Assembly (NCBI RefSeq): GCF_000177535.2
Contig: NC_015673.1
Location: 1,488,001-1,552,000 of the forward strand
Direction of reading: 5' to 3'
DNA length: 64,000 bases
DNA from: Corynebacterium resistens DSM 45100
GTDB taxonomy: Bacteria; Actinomycetota; Actinomycetes; Mycobacteriales; Mycobacteriaceae
Shown: in pieces, positions 16,422 to 26,604 of the stretch
Layout: each line of letters starts with the position of its first letter
How positions within the stretch are numbered: the stretch's first letter is position 1
Program-made: the position numbers and the translations under genes
Notes under the pieces: model-generated
The model's database searches: none
Told to the model about the DNA's origin: nothing
The model's input: only the letters and a program-made list of their open reading frames with translations

Positions 16422-17909
16422 TTAGCTATCCAGCTTCAGGGCCTTCTGAGAGCGATCCCACTGTTCACGGAATAGCTCAGGCTTCTGGGAAATGCGACCG
16501 CCGTAAGAAGGGATCATCTCCTTCAGCTTCGGCGCCCACTCGCCCATGTGCTGGCCAAAGCAGCGCTCCAGCACCTCGACCATGGCGGCAGGAGCGATGG
16601 ACGCACCTGGGGAGGCACCCATCAGACCAGCGATGGTGCCGTCAGAAGAGTTAACCAGTGCGGTACCGAACTCGAGGGAGCCGAACTTTGGCGCACCAAT
16701 TGGCTTGATAACCTGCACGCGCTGACCGGCTACAACGATCTCCCAATCCTCATCCCGGGCGGTTGGCATGTACTCGCGCAGTGCTTCCATCTTGGCCTTG
16801 TGATCCTTCAGAACCTCCTCGACCAAGTACTTGGTCAGGCCCAATTCCTGAACACCGACACCCAAGTAGGAAGGCAGGTTGCCGGGGCGGATGGACTTGA
16901 ATAGATCCAAGAAGGAACCCTTCTTGAGGAACTTTGGAGTCCAGCCCGCGTATGGTCCGAACAGCAAGCCCTTCTTGCCGTCAATCACGCGGGTATCCAA
17001 GTGAGGAACGGACATTGGTGGAGCCCCCACCGCCGCTTTGCCGTAAACCTTTGCTTGGTGCTGATCGATGAGCTCCTCATTGGTGCAGCGCAACCACTGA
17101 CCGGAGACAGGGAAACCACCGTAACCCTTGATCTCTGGAATACCGGATTTCTGAAGAAGTGGTAGCGCCATACCACCAGCACCGATGAAGACGAAGTTGG
17201 CAGTGATCACGCTGGTGTCACCGGTGTGCAGGTTTTTGGAGGTAACCTTCCACTTCGCACCATCGCGGGAAATGTTCTTGACCTCATTGCCGTAGCGAAC
17301 CTCTACACCTTTGGCAGTAAGTGCATCGAGGTACTGGCGGGTCAGCGCACCATAGTTGATATCGGTACCGTCTTCGAACCAAGAAATCGCTACAGGGTCA
17401 TTGAAATCGCGACCCTTCGCCATTAGTGGCAGCGATTCACGGAACTTCTCCTCGGAATCGGAGTACTGCATGTTCGGGAACAGTGGGTGTTCCTTCAAAG
17501 CCTCGTAGCGAGCCTTCAGGTAATCCACCTGTTGCAGACCGTGTGCGAAGGATACGTGTGGCACGCGGTTGATGAACTCGCTGGGGTCACCCAAGGTGCC
17601 GTTTTCAACCAGGTAGCTCCAGAACTGGCGGGAAACCTGGAATTTTTCATTGACACCCACGGCCTTGGAGATATCGATTTTGCCGTTGACCTCAGGCGTG
17701 TAGTTCAACTCACAGAGAGCGGAGTGGCCAGTGCCTGCGTTGTTCCACGGATCGGAAGATTCTGCACCGGGCACATCCAAGCGCTCAAGGATGAGCTGGC
17801 TCCAGCTGGGCTGCAACTCTTTGAGCATGACGGACAAGGTGGTGGAAATAACGCCGGCGCCCACTAGCAGGACGTCGACAGCATCAGTCTGAGTATTGTT
17901 CGAAACCAC
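16422..17909 (-). CDS. mqo: Malate:quinone oxidoreductase
   Basis: MQO is an FAD-dependent peripheral membrane enzyme that oxidises malate to oxaloacetate and passes electrons to menaquinone. The 495-residue product shows the dinucleotide fold VLLVGAGVISTTLSVMLKEL, then DPWNNAGTGHSALCELNYTP, both typical of MQO. It also has the C-terminal LMGASPGASIAPAAMVEVLE. The GTG at 17909 is taken as the start, with a weak AAGGA about 12 nt upstream. The gene has its own promoter region (17910-18023) with minus-strand TATGGT/TATAAG candidates, and a hairpin terminator at 16374-16405. Confidence 0.97.
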   Translation of the reverse strand: MVSNNTQTDAVDVLLVGAGVISTTLSVMLKELQPSWSQLILERLDVPGAESSDPWNNAGTGHSALCELNYTPEVNGKIDISKAVGVNEKFQVSRQFWSYLVENGTLGDPSEFINRVPHVSFAHGLQQVDYLKARYEALKEHPLFPNMQYSDSEEKFRESLPLMAKGRDFNDPVAISWFEDGTDINYGALTRQYLDALTAKGVEVRYGNEVKNISRDGAKWKVTSKNLHTGDTSVITANFVFIGAGGMALPLLQKSGIPEIKGYGGFPVSGQWLRCTNEELIDQHQAKVYGKAAVGAPPMSVPHLDTRVIDGKKGLLFGPYAGWTPKFLKKGSFLDLFKSIRPGNLPSYLGVGVQELGLTKYLVEEVLKDHKAKMEALREYMPTARDEDWEIVVAGQRVQVIKPIGAPKFGSLEFGTALVNSSDGTIAGLMGASPGASIAPAAMVEVLERCFGQHMGEWAPKLKEMIPSYGGRISQKPELFREQWDRSQKALKLDS

Positions 17910-18023
17910 GTTTAGTTCAATCCTTACGGGGAAGACTCCTTAAGCTCCTTATAACCATACGCCTGCTCGCCAAGGAATCGCACAGTGCCCCTTGGTGTTG
18001 CTCTGGATGTCGTACTCAATGAT

Positions 18024-18029
18024 TAGAGT
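18024..18029 (+). promoter_or_regulatory. Putative -10 of the hydrolase-mtr-SDR operon
   Basis: TAGAGT ends 7 nt before the GTG at 18037, consistent with a leaderless transcript starting at that GTG. A GGAG directly after the hexamer could alternatively act as a ribosome binding site for ATG 18040, so the two readings are not resolved by sequence. Confidence 0.45.
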
Positions 18030-18036
18030 GGAGCCC

Positions 18037-19152
18037 GTGATGAAAGACACAGCATCAGGCACATCTTCCCTTAACACCGACGAGATTCTGGCTGCTCCCC
18101 TAACTCATTCGGTCGCTGAGTTACATTTCACGCCGGATCAGCTGGGAGACGGCTTCGGCGTGCACTATGTAGAAATGGGCGCTGATCCGGATGGCGAAAC
18201 TCCCGTCCGTTTTGCGCTGGTGCAGTACCGCCCGGATAGCACCGCTGAACGGGATGAAAACTTCTACGCCCGCCCCGCACTACTGTTCGTGCACGGCATG
18301 ACCGACTATTTCTTCCAAGACCATGTTGCACATTACTTCCACCTGCAAGGCTATGCGGTCTACGGCATCGATCTACGGAAGTGCGGCCGTGCGTGGCGCG
18401 ACGGGCAAACATGGCATCACGTGACCAATCAGGCGTTTTATGACGAGGACCTAACCATTGCATTCGCGCTCCTCGCCGCCGGCCATGGACGTGTCACTGT
18501 CGCTGGGCATTCCACCGGCGGCCTCAATGTCACCATGTGGGCTACCCGGCTATTTGACGCCGCCACGAGCCACCCCGCTTCGGGTTCTGCAGTCCTACAC
18601 CGTCATCTGAACGCACTGGTATGTAACTCCCCGTGGTACGGACTGCAGTTTGACGCTCCCACCCGCTTCATCATTAATCGGATTTTCCCCATCGTGGCGA
18701 AACTATTTCCTCGCATGCCTCTCCCCGGCGGAATCAATCCCAGTTATGGCTATTCATTGCACTCCGAGTACGCCGGAGAATGGGACTATAACCTCGCCCT
18801 CAAACCAATTCTGCCGCGGAAGAAGTATGTGCCATGGCTAGTTGGCGTGGCAGCGGAGATCCGCAAGCTCCGCTCCGGTCGGCACTCCACAGGAGTACCT
18901 ACGCTCATCCTGACCAGCGATGACCATTACTTTGCCCGCGAACTGTCGCAGCAAACTTACGTTAACGACCCGATCCTCATGCCACAGCAGATGTGGGAAG
19001 TCGCCCCAAAGGTTTCCCCGTATACCCACATTGAGGTCATCCCCGATGCCACCCACGACATTTTCCTTTCACAACCAGTAGTCCGCGCCCGCGCGTTTCA
19101 GGTCACCAACCGCTGGTTGCGTGAAATCCACGGCAACAGCACTTCCAACTAG
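18037..19152 (+). CDS. Alpha/beta-hydrolase (lysophospholipase/monoacylglycerol lipase-like)
   Basis: The 371-residue protein has an alpha/beta-hydrolase core. LLFVHGMTDYFFQDHVAHYF carries the oxyanion region, AGHSTGGLNV the nucleophile elbow (serine of GHSTG), and PDATHDIFLS the likely catalytic histidine. The family includes monoacylglycerol lipases and esterases. The true substrate is unknown. Homologues lie between mqo and mtr in M. tuberculosis and C. glutamicum as I recall, so this is a conserved three-gene unit. The start is GTG 18037 or ATG 18040. mtr follows after 24 nt. Confidence 0.8.
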   Translation: MMKDTASGTSSLNTDEILAAPLTHSVAELHFTPDQLGDGFGVHYVEMGADPDGETPVRFALVQYRPDSTAERDENFYARPALLFVHGMTDYFFQDHVAHYFHLQGYAVYGIDLRKCGRAWRDGQTWHHVTNQAFYDEDLTIAFALLAAGHGRVTVAGHSTGGLNVTMWATRLFDAATSHPASGSAVLHRHLNALVCNSPWYGLQFDAPTRFIINRIFPIVAKLFPRMPLPGGINPSYGYSLHSEYAGEWDYNLALKPILPRKKYVPWLVGVAAEIRKLRSGRHSTGVPTLILTSDDHYFARELSQQTYVNDPILMPQQMWEVAPKVSPYTHIEVIPDATHDIFLSQPVVRARAFQVTNRWLREIHGNSTSN

Positions 19153-19176
19153 AGCAAAGGAATACCGAACCCGCTC

Positions 19177-20577
19177 ATGACACATCACAGCACACCAGAC
19201 GTTGAAGACTACGACATCATCATCGTTGGCACTGGTTCTGGAAACACCATTCCTGGTCCAATCAATGAAGATAAGAAAATTGCCATCGTTGAAAAAGGCA
19301 CCTTTGGTGGCACATGCATCAACGTGGGCTGTATTCCCACAAAAATGTTTGTGCACACCGCCGATGTCGCCCGCAGCTTTCAAGATGCGGAGCGACTCAG
19401 CATCACGGGCGAGCTGCGGGATGTGGATTGGAAGGGAATCCAACAGCGGGTGTTTGGCGATCGGATCGACCCGATTGCCGAAGGAGGTGCCGCGTACCGC
19501 GCAGGTGAAGAAACCCCGAATATCACGTTGTTTCACGGCGAAGCTGCAGCATTCGTTGCCCCACGTACCCTGCGTATTGGAGATGGCCCTGTAATCCGTG
19601 GGAAGGATATTGTTCTGGCGACAGGCGGGCGCCCACGTGTTCACCCGGTCATCGCAGAATCCGGAGTGCGCTACCGAACCAACGAAGACATCATGCGCTT
19701 GGACAAACTTCCAGAATCCCTCATCATTCTCGGCGGGGGCATAGTGGCTGTAGAATTCGCCGGCATCTTCTCCGCACTAGGAACGAAGGTCACGCTTATC
19801 AACAGGTCCGATAAGCTGTTGCGCACCACGGATCAGGATGTTTCCGAAACGTTTACGGAACTCGCTCAAGAGCAATGGACGAATCTCCTCGGATATACGC
19901 TAACCGCCGCCCGCGAGACCGAAGACGGGAATGTCGAAGTGACTTTGCACGACGGCTCCACTGTTGCCGCTCAAGAAGTCTTGGTCGCTCTGGGACGGGT
20001 GAACAACTCTGACACATTGAATGTGGAAGCCGGGGGCGTCGAAATAACGGATCGCGGAACCATCAAAGTGGATGAATACGGGCGCACCACCGCCGAAGGA
20101 GTGTGGGCGTTGGGGGATGCCGCGAATGAGTTTGAACTGAAGCACGTGGCAAACCACGAGGCCAAAGTTGTGGCACATAATCTTTCCCACCCGAATGATC
20201 TGAAAAAATACAATCATGAGGCCATTCCGAGCGGTATTTTCACCCATCCACAGATCGGAACAGTAGGGATGACCGAACGGGAAGCGCGGGAAACCGGTCG
20301 ACCGCTGACGATCAAAGTTCAGCGCTATGCGGACGTTGCCTACGGCTGGGCGATGGAAGATTCTACGGGTTTTTGCAAGGTCATCGCTGATCGCAGCACT
20401 GGAGAGATCCTCGGCGCCCATGTCCTCGGACCGGAAGCGAGCACACTAATTCAGTGTTTCGTCACCGCTATGACCTTCGGCATTCATGCCCGTGATTTCG
20501 CCGAAAAGCAGTATTGGCCGCATCCGGCTTTGACAGAATTGGTCGAGAACGCCCTGCTGGGCTTGGAATTCGACTAG
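19177..20577 (+). CDS. mtr: Mycothione reductase
   Basis: Mtr reduces mycothiol disulfide with NADPH and FAD, maintaining the actinobacterial thiol pool. The 466-residue flavoprotein has an N-terminal FAD motif (IIIVGTGSGNTIPGP), the redox-active pair in GGTCINVGCIPTKM (Cys47, Cys52), the NAD(P)-binding LIILGGGIVAVEFAGI and the C-terminal catalytic HPALTE. The atypical GTGSGN (rather than GxGxxG-A) is characteristic of Mtr compared with lipoamide dehydrogenase. It begins 24 nt after the hydrolase, with a weak AAAGGA upstream, and is followed by an SDR gene 20 nt on. Confidence 0.95.
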   Translation: MTHHSTPDVEDYDIIIVGTGSGNTIPGPINEDKKIAIVEKGTFGGTCINVGCIPTKMFVHTADVARSFQDAERLSITGELRDVDWKGIQQRVFGDRIDPIAEGGAAYRAGEETPNITLFHGEAAAFVAPRTLRIGDGPVIRGKDIVLATGGRPRVHPVIAESGVRYRTNEDIMRLDKLPESLIILGGGIVAVEFAGIFSALGTKVTLINRSDKLLRTTDQDVSETFTELAQEQWTNLLGYTLTAARETEDGNVEVTLHDGSTVAAQEVLVALGRVNNSDTLNVEAGGVEITDRGTIKVDEYGRTTAEGVWALGDAANEFELKHVANHEAKVVAHNLSHPNDLKKYNHEAIPSGIFTHPQIGTVGMTEREARETGRPLTIKVQRYADVAYGWAMEDSTGFCKVIADRSTGEILGAHVLGPEASTLIQCFVTAMTFGIHARDFAEKQYWPHPALTELVENALLGLEFD

Positions 20578-20597
20578 CTGTTCAAGGAGTTTTAGCC

Positions 20598-21437
20598 ATG
20601 CTTGCAGTCATCACGGGAGCCGCCTCTGGAATTGGGCGGGAGGTGGCGCTGCAACTGGCGCAGCGCGGCTATTCAGTAGCCATCAGTGATCGCGATGAGG
20701 TGGGGCTAGCCACAACTGTTCAAGCCATCACTGCACAAGACGGTATCGTCGCGGATTCCCGGGTGGTGGATGTCACCGATGTGGAGGCAGTTACCGCTTG
20801 GGCAAATGACATCACCGCCACTCACGGCATCCCTGACCAAGTTCACCACGTTGCCGGAATTGCGATTTGGGGCGATGTGCGCACCATGCCTCACGAGAAG
20901 TGGCAGCGTGTCATCGATATCAACCTCATGGGTTCTGTGCACATGGTCGAAGCTTTCGCGGCGAAGCTAATGGAGGATCGTCCCACGCGCCGCCGTCGCC
21001 GCGATCGCCGGAAGTTCGTGTTTGTGTCCTCCGCTGCGGGCATTATCGGGCTGCCGTGGCACGCAGCGTATTCCGCATCCAAGGGTGGGGTGTTAGGGAT
21101 GTGTGAGGTTCTGCGTTTCGATATGGCGCCCTACGGGGTCGATGTGCATGTTGTCGCCCCTGGGGCAGTGGACACTCCCCTCGTCCGCACCATTGATATC
21201 CACGGCGTAGACCGCTCCAAGCCACGGATCGAAAAGGCGACGGCCTTGTTCCAAGGTCACGCTGTCTCTCCGGCTCAGGCTGCAGAAAAAATCTTGAAAG
21301 GCGTGGACAAGGGCAAGTACCTCATCAACACCAGCGGGGACATCCCGCTGGCGCGCTGGGCCCAGGTCAACATCCCTTGGGCCTACAAAGGTGCTATGAA
21401 GGCGCTCAACGCGGGGTTCCGCTGGGCGTCAAAGTAG
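20598..21437 (+). CDS. Short-chain dehydrogenase/reductase
   Basis: The 279-residue protein is a classical SDR. It has the cofactor loop TGAASGIGREVAL, then HHVAGIAIWGDV, the catalytic serine in VFVSSAAGIIG, and Tyr and Lys in AYSASKGGVLG. An acidic residue after beta-strand 2 (SDRDEV) suggests NAD(H) preference. An unusual arginine run (RPTRRRRRDRRK, about residues 133-144) precedes the catalytic serine strand. The start ATG 20598 has AAGGAG upstream. It is the last gene of the hydrolase-mtr-SDR operon and its 3' end overlaps the convergent membrane gene by 9 bp. The substrate is unknown. Confidence 0.88.
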   Translation: MLAVITGAASGIGREVALQLAQRGYSVAISDRDEVGLATTVQAITAQDGIVADSRVVDVTDVEAVTAWANDITATHGIPDQVHHVAGIAIWGDVRTMPHEKWQRVIDINLMGSVHMVEAFAAKLMEDRPTRRRRRDRRKFVFVSSAAGIIGLPWHAAYSASKGGVLGMCEVLRFDMAPYGVDVHVVAPGAVDTPLVRTIDIHGVDRSKPRIEKATALFQGHAVSPAQAAEKILKGVDKGKYLINTSGDIPLARWAQVNIPWAYKGAMKALNAGFRWASK

Positions 21438-22607
21438 AAAGGCAAGCGCGAGTGGGACGATGACCAGCAACCCCACCACAACCATGAAAACCTTCGCCTG
21501 CCAGTGTGCATAGTTGAAATCCAAGCCCACGCCGTACCGCCTTTCGACCGTCACAGCTGGATCATCGGGGTTGTAGTAGAACATTCCCCATTTGTAGTGT
21601 TCATCGTTGTCTCGGCCTTCAGCCAACGCTGTGTCCGACTTCATGTCCGACGCCACGCTCTCCACATATGCGTCCACCGCCGGAGTAAGCGAAGAACGTT
21701 GCAGCAATAGTGAGACAACCATAGCCAGTGCACCACACATTATTGCGATCATCGAAACCATAAGAACCGCTGGGGCCCACCGCATCAAATCCGGCAACAC
21801 CGTGAAGGTTTGCAGTCCAGCGAACATAATAGCCATGGTCAGATTCAGTACTCCCAGCCACGCTGCGGTTAGGCGTAGGGTCATCTGCTGCATGATTTTC
21901 CCCCGCAGGGAAGAATCTGCACGGGCAGGAAGATCTATGCGAAGCATCCACGCACTCATCAGCCCGAGTAGTGCAACCATGCAAGCACCGAAGATGGTTG
22001 CAAAGAATACCGAGCTAAAGGTCTTATCGCTCCACTCATCCGGTTCAAACCCTGCACCGAAGTGGGTAGCGAAGCGTTCGGGAATATCCTCCCAACGGAT
22101 GGCTACATAGGCCGCAGCAAGGAGCAACAGAACGAAGCTTGCCAGGTTGCTGGCCCAAGTTACCGCCACGGCCCGATGCGGGTAGCCCTCGATCGCAGTG
22201 ATGTCGATTCCACCCGCGGAGTTGGGCTTCGACAGCCTGCCGGCAACCGTGGTGCGTACGCCGTCGAACCACCTTTCTTGCTGCTTAACCCGCCGGATTG
22301 GTGCGGATGCGTTGTTGAGATTCCATATGAAGAACACAACGGGTATGAGGGTCATCAGCGCTCCAACGACTGGGATGGTAGCTGCGGCAAAGGCCAAAAC
22401 CGCCGCCACTACGGCCACCGCTATCTGTCGCTTCTGGAAAATCTTTTCCTGGCGCTGAACCACAGTGTGATTGCGTTGTTTCTCGGGCACCCGCACGCCG
22501 AGGCGCACCGCGGGTGCAGAGAATCTTGGCACGACGACCAAGGTGGCACCCCCCAAAAGCGCCGTCAGGCTGAATATCGCAGCGAGCATTGGGTCAAAGG
22601 AAATCAT
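21429..22607 (-). CDS. Multi-spanning membrane protein with DUF1648- and DUF5808-like segments
   Basis: The 392-residue protein has around eight hydrophobic segments. IPERFATHFGAGFEPDEWSD resembles the DUF1648 motif, and the near-C-terminal WGMFYYNPDDPAVTVERRYG resembles DUF5808. Such proteins are often encoded next to small GntR (YtrA-type) repressors and may have a role in cell-envelope or antibiotic stress, but no function is established. ATG 22607 is used, with AGGAAG 9 nt upstream. The GntR gene ends 58 bp upstream, so the pair is a likely operon. The 3' end overlaps the SDR gene by 9 bp. Confidence 0.75.
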   Translation of the reverse strand: MISFDPMLAAIFSLTALLGGATLVVVPRFSAPAVRLGVRVPEKQRNHTVVQRQEKIFQKRQIAVAVVAAVLAFAAATIPVVGALMTLIPVVFFIWNLNNASAPIRRVKQQERWFDGVRTTVAGRLSKPNSAGGIDITAIEGYPHRAVAVTWASNLASFVLLLLAAAYVAIRWEDIPERFATHFGAGFEPDEWSDKTFSSVFFATIFGACMVALLGLMSAWMLRIDLPARADSSLRGKIMQQMTLRLTAAWLGVLNLTMAIMFAGLQTFTVLPDLMRWAPAVLMVSMIAIMCGALAMVVSLLLQRSSLTPAVDAYVESVASDMKSDTALAEGRDNDEHYKWGMFYYNPDDPAVTVERRYGVGLDFNYAHWQAKVFMVVVGLLVIVPLALAFLL

Positions 22608-22665
22608 GAGATTCACTTCCTGAGTTGGTTGGTTCTTATAGTGATCGGTCAAGGCACAGGGCAAG

Positions 22666-23037
22666 CTAGCTCACCGAAATTGCCAGATCATCAATGGTTT
22701 TGTGGATCTCCTCGGGTGAGAATCCTTGAGCAAGCGCACGGGCGACAGTCGTTCGCAGGCTCGCGCGAAGCTGCCCGCGCTGTTCGTTCGTGGGTTTAGT
22801 GGGCTGGGTGATAACTGTTCCCGATCTCGGTTCGGTGCGAACTAGCCCCTCTTCCTGTAACTGGTCGTAGGCTTTCTTCACCGTTGCTGGGTTGACGCCG
22901 TATTCCACCGCCACTTTGCGCACTGGAAGTAAAAGATCGCCGTGATTCAAACGCCCTTGCAATATCCCCTCCACGATTCCATCGTGAATCTGTTGGAAGA
23001 TCGGTACGGGCGAATCCGGCTCAATGACGAGGTACAT
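22666..23037 (-). CDS. GntR-family transcriptional regulator (YtrA type)
   Basis: This 123-residue regulator has a winged helix at the N-terminus. IFQQIHDGIVEGILQGRL and GVNPATVKKAYDQLQEEGLV form the recognition region. Only a short helical C-terminal tail follows, which is the YtrA subfamily layout. YtrA-type repressors usually control their own operon, here plausibly including the downstream membrane protein gene. ATG 23037 (MYLVIEPDSPVPIF) has GAAGG upstream. An in-frame GTG at 23046 is the alternative. No effector can be deduced. Confidence 0.88.
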   Translation of the reverse strand: MYLVIEPDSPVPIFQQIHDGIVEGILQGRLNHGDLLLPVRKVAVEYGVNPATVKKAYDQLQEEGLVRTEPRSGTVITQPTKPTNEQRGQLRASLRTTVARALAQGFSPEEIHKTIDDLAISVS

Positions 23038-23165
23038 GGCCTTCACCTTCGCTCTTCAATCTAACGATCCTGTACCACCTACAGTAACACAGCCTGTATC
23101 ACTTTAACCAACACAAGAGTGATGACAGTCAATAATGAACCACCGCTATAGGCGAAAAATCAGCG

Positions 23166-23747
23166 CTAGCGATTCTCGTCGACTGGAACCCCCATCACAT
23201 CCAACGCAGTAGCGAGCCCATCGTAGTTACACACCAACATGACAAATGCGACCTGCTCACGTTCAGAAAGAAGGCCTCGTACACGCTTGGCCATGTCTTC
23301 CGTGAGCCCTTGATGCCGAACGATCTGTTCTGCGGCGTCTAGAAGAGTACCTATGCGCCCAGTGAATCCATGATCAGGGCGGAATATGGCGTCGATATCT
23401 ACGGAACTCACCCCAGCCCGAGCAGCGAGCGCACGGTGCTGGTCTGCCTCATAAGCACTGCCACGTAAGTAAGCTACGCGCAAAATGAGCATCTCGGTTT
23501 CCGCACGCGAAAGGTACCCAAACGGCATCATCGACGCGCCATAGAGCAGCCAAAAACGGAAAAGCCGTGGCGCACGACCAATTGTGGCGAACACCCCGAG
23601 GTTCTTCTTACCAGTCACGCGCGCACCCACACGCGTGGCGAAAGCCCCGAAAAGCCCCAACAGGCGGAAGTGCTCGCGACGTGGAGCAGGGCCGGGCCCC
23701 AAGCTAAAAACCCGAAAATCGTCGGAGTTTTCATTTCCCTTATTCAC
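23166..23747 (-). CDS. Carboxymuconolactone decarboxylase/AhpD-fold protein lacking the CxxC pair
   Basis: The 193-residue product has the family core ETEMLILRVAYLRGSAYEAD followed by QHRALAARAGVS. The redox CxxC of true AhpD is absent, so a peroxiredoxin-partner role is unlikely. It belongs to the Cys-less branch, of unknown activity. The GTG start at 23747 has GGGAGG five bases upstream. A longer frame to 23795 has no such signal. The gene stands alone between the GntR gene and map. The 128 bp upstream of the GntR gene (23038-23165) contains no gene. Confidence 0.78.
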   Translation of the reverse strand: MNKGNENSDDFRVFSLGPGPAPRREHFRLLGLFGAFATRVGARVTGKKNLGVFATIGRAPRLFRFWLLYGASMMPFGYLSRAETEMLILRVAYLRGSAYEADQHRALAARAGVSSVDIDAIFRPDHGFTGRIGTLLDAAEQIVRHQGLTEDMAKRVRGLLSEREQVAFVMLVCNYDGLATALDVMGVPVDENR

Positions 23748-23835
23748 TGCAGCCTCCCTTATCCTTAGCTTCAACTCAGAATAAGGGATTCGCACAGTTT
23801 TCTAGCCAAAACTGAACTTTAAGCCGCCACTGCCC

Positions 23836-24705
23836 CTAGATACCCTCGCTTGGAAGCGTGAGAACCTCGCACCCGTCTTCAGTAACTACCAGGGTGTGCT
23901 CGAATTGCGCGGTCCACTGCTTGTCACGAGTCTGAACGGTCCAGCCATCATCCCAGATGTCATACGCGAGACCACCTAGATTGATCATCGGTTCGATCGT
24001 CAGGGTCATGCCTGGCTCCAACAACGTGGTGTTCTGCGGATTGTCGTAATGCAACACGGCCAGGCCGTTGTGGAATGTCGTCCCCACGCCGTGGCCAGTG
24101 AAGTCCTCCACTACGTTGTACCCGAAACGCTTGGCGTACGCCTCAATCACGCGCCCAATTACGTTGATCTGGCGCCCCGGTTTCACTGCCTTGATAGCGC
24201 GATCCATCGCGTTTTTCGTACGCTCCACCAGCAGGCGGTGCTCTTCTGCAACATCCCCCGCCAAGAACGTGGCATTCGTATCCCCGTGAACTCCGTTTTT
24301 GTAGGCGGTGACGTCAATATTGACGATGTCGCCGTCCTCAATCACAGTCGTATCCGGAATGCCATGGCAAATGATCTCATTCAGGCTCACGCAGGTCGAC
24401 TTCGGGAAATGCCGGTAGCCCAAGGTGGATGGGTAGGCACCGTGGTCACACATGTACTCATGTGCGACTCGGTCTACTTCGTCGGTAGTGACGCCAGGTG
24501 CTACCGCGCGCCCGGCCTCCTGCAGGGCATTGGCGGCAATCCGGCTAGCCTCGCGCATCGCCTCGATCGTTTCGGGAGTTTGAATCCACGGCTCACCGAC
24601 GTTTTCCTGGACCTCGTCTTTCCACGCATATTCGGGTCGCTCAATCTGGGCGGGAACTTCGCGAATGGGAGTAGGGATACCGGGAGTAAGTGGAGCTCTA
24701 GTCAT
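23836..24705 (-). CDS. map: Methionine aminopeptidase, type I
   Basis: MetAP removes initiator methionine from nascent proteins. Metal-binding residues are visible in context: [40 protein letters not shown] and the last glutamate in [12 protein letters not shown]. The 289-residue length includes a 40-residue N-terminal extension with proline-rich [16 protein letters not shown], as in mycobacterial MapB. ATG 24705 is 8 nt behind TACCAT and lacks a ribosome binding site, so it is probably leaderless. It is next to the penicillin-binding lipoprotein gene, with 38 bp between. Confidence 0.95.
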   Translation of the reverse strand: MTRAPLTPGIPTPIREVPAQIERPEYAWKDEVQENVGEPWIQTPETIEAMREASRIAANALQEAGRAVAPGVTTDEVDRVAHEYMCDHGAYPSTLGYRHFPKSTCVSLNEIICHGIPDTTVIEDGDIVNIDVTAYKNGVHGDTNATFLAGDVAEEHRLLVERTKNAMDRAIKAVKPGRQINVIGRVIEAYAKRFGYNVVEDFTGHGVGTTFHNGLAVLHYDNPQNTTLLEPGMTLTIEPMINLGGLAYDIWDDGWTVQTRDKQWTAQFEHTLVVTEDGCEVLTLPSEGI

Positions 24706-24713
24706 AGTTCCAG

Positions 24714-24719
24714 ATGGTA
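24714..24719 (-). promoter_or_regulatory. Putative -10 of map
   Basis: TACCAT on the minus strand with exactly 8 nt to the map ATG. No Shine-Dalgarno sequence is present, so a leaderless mRNA is inferred. Confidence 0.5.
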
Positions 24720-24743
24720 CTCCCCTACCCTGTGCCGGTCGGG

Positions 24744-26591
24744 TTAGGGTTGCTCCGGCTTCGGCTGCTCAGGTTTTGCGCCATCCAGATTTTTGAAGAA
24801 CGAATCCGTCACGGCAACTGCATGTTCCGATCCGCCACCGAGCACCACCAGAGTGGCGAAAGCTAGATCTCCACGATATCCCGCGAACCACGCATGCGAG
24901 CCACCATTGATTTCTGCCTCACCCGTTTTGGCGTACACCTCGCCGGCCCCCGAGATAGCGGAGCCCGAACCGTTAGTCACCACGGCGCGCATCAAACGGC
25001 GCAACTCCTTGATTGTTTGGGGATCGAGGTCATCCGCGGACTGGTTCTTGCTATCTGTGCGGTGATCCTTACCTTTGATGAGGTACGGGGTTGGCCGATG
25101 GCCGGCCGCGGCGGTCGCCGCGACCAATGCCATGCCGAATGGGCTGGCCAAATCGTGGCCCTGGCCATAGCCAGCTTCTGTGCGATCCAGCATGACCTCG
25201 CCTCTAGGGACGGACCCAGTGATGGTATCTAAACCATCAATCTGGAAGTCCACACCGAGACCAAATTTCTTAGCGTAGTCCTGCAGCTCACCGGGTTTGA
25301 GCTTGGTGGAAATATCCGCAAACGTCGTGTTGCACGACTTTGCAAAAGCGTTCTCCAGCGAAGTATCGCCCAGCGAGAAGCTGTTGAAGTTCGTCACAAT
25401 ACGCCCACCGATATCTTGAGTGCCCGGGCATCCCACGATGGAATCAGGTGTGAGTTTCTGCTTTTCTATCCCGGCATAAGCAGTCAACATCTTAAATGTC
25501 GAACCCGGTGGATACTGACCCATGAGCGCGACATCACCTTTTTCATCAGCTTTCGGTGTTTGCGCGACCGCCAAAATCTCCCCAGTGGACGGCTTCATCA
25601 CAACCATCATGGTCTGAGAGTCTTGGCGGGTATTAACGGCCTTCTGCGCCGCCTGCTGAACCTTGTGGGACAAGCTGATATTAACGCTCGGAGCCGCGCT
25701 GGCGTCATGACTAGAAACCTCAGAAACCTCCGCGCCCTCAGCTGTAGTAACAACTACCTTCCAGCCGTTCTTGCCCTGCAGATCCTTTTCAACCAAACCG
25801 GAAACTCGCGACATAATGTCCGGTGCGAAACCCGGATCAGGCCGTACCAAGGCTGCTTCCTTGTTCATGCGCACCCCAGCGAGGTTGCCCAGCGCATCTT
25901 TGAGCTTGTTGCCGTGCCCCTCGCTTAACATCAGCGCAGAAAACTCACCGTCAACGGCCTGGGCTTCCTTAGCTTTAGCTTCCGCGTCGAACTCCGGAAC
26001 GTTTTTGTCTTCGGCACGCATGGAATCTAACTCCGCGCCGATCCGGCGCATCACATTGCCTACATCACCCGCTGCTTTGGTATCGACAAACACGCGCCAC
26101 TTTATACCCGGCTTCAGCAACACCGCTCCATCGGACCCCACCACGCTAGCGTTTTTGGCGGGGACAGAGCGCAACTCCAGATGCTGGTTCGTGCCCAGGT
26201 CCGGATGCAGCAGAGAAGGCTGCCACCGTACGCTCCACGAACCCCCAGACTTTGTCAGCACCATTTGCGAGTCGTAATCGAACTCGCGATCCCCCGGAAG
26301 GTCCCACTTCATGTGGTAGTTCGCCGTCGCCACGTCCCCGTTAGTGTGGACATCCTTCAGCTCGGTGGAAAGCCCTTCCGCCTGCAGCGAATCCCACGTC
26401 TTATTGATGACATCCCCTGCACTGGCAGGGTTGTCCGTCTTCTCCCCGGCGTTCTGGTGCCCAGCGAGGGCTTCTAGAAATGACGCCGCGGCGTCATCGG
26501 CCATATCCGGCCTAGGAGTGCAAGCAGCCAGTGAAAACACCAGGCTGGAGACGGCAATTGCAGAGGTTAAAGCGCGGCGCATGCGCCTCAT
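24744..26591 (-). CDS. Penicillin-binding lipoprotein (class B PBP, MecA-N type)
   Basis: The 615-residue protein is a peptidoglycan transpeptidase anchored by a lipidated cysteine (lipobox SLAAC, about residue 28). An NTF2-like MecA_N region (about 30-150) and a linker domain precede the transpeptidase domain. That domain has all three motifs: STFK with catalytic Ser364, SCN, and KTGE. The start is ATG 26591 ([10 protein letters not shown]), with ATG 26582 as alternative; neither has a good ribosome binding site. It lies 13 bp downstream of the response regulator gene. M. tuberculosis Rv2864c is, from memory, the positional equivalent. Confidence 0.92.
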   Translation of the reverse strand: MRRMRRALTSAIAVSSLVFSLAACTPRPDMADDAAASFLEALAGHQNAGEKTDNPASAGDVINKTWDSLQAEGLSTELKDVHTNGDVATANYHMKWDLPGDREFDYDSQMVLTKSGGSWSVRWQPSLLHPDLGTNQHLELRSVPAKNASVVGSDGAVLLKPGIKWRVFVDTKAAGDVGNVMRRIGAELDSMRAEDKNVPEFDAEAKAKEAQAVDGEFSALMLSEGHGNKLKDALGNLAGVRMNKEAALVRPDPGFAPDIMSRVSGLVEKDLQGKNGWKVVVTTAEGAEVSEVSSHDASAAPSVNISLSHKVQQAAQKAVNTRQDSQTMMVVMKPSTGEILAVAQTPKADEKGDVALMGQYPPGSTFKMLTAYAGIEKQKLTPDSIVGCPGTQDIGGRIVTNFNSFSLGDTSLENAFAKSCNTTFADISTKLKPGELQDYAKKFGLGVDFQIDGLDTITGSVPRGEVMLDRTEAGYGQGHDLASPFGMALVAATAAAGHRPTPYLIKGKDHRTDSKNQSADDLDPQTIKELRRLMRAVVTNGSGSAISGAGEVYAKTGEAEINGGSHAWFAGYRGDLAFATLVVLGGGSEHAVAVTDSFFKNLDGAKPEQPKPEQP

Positions 26592-26604
26592 GCTAGCAAG
26601 CGTT

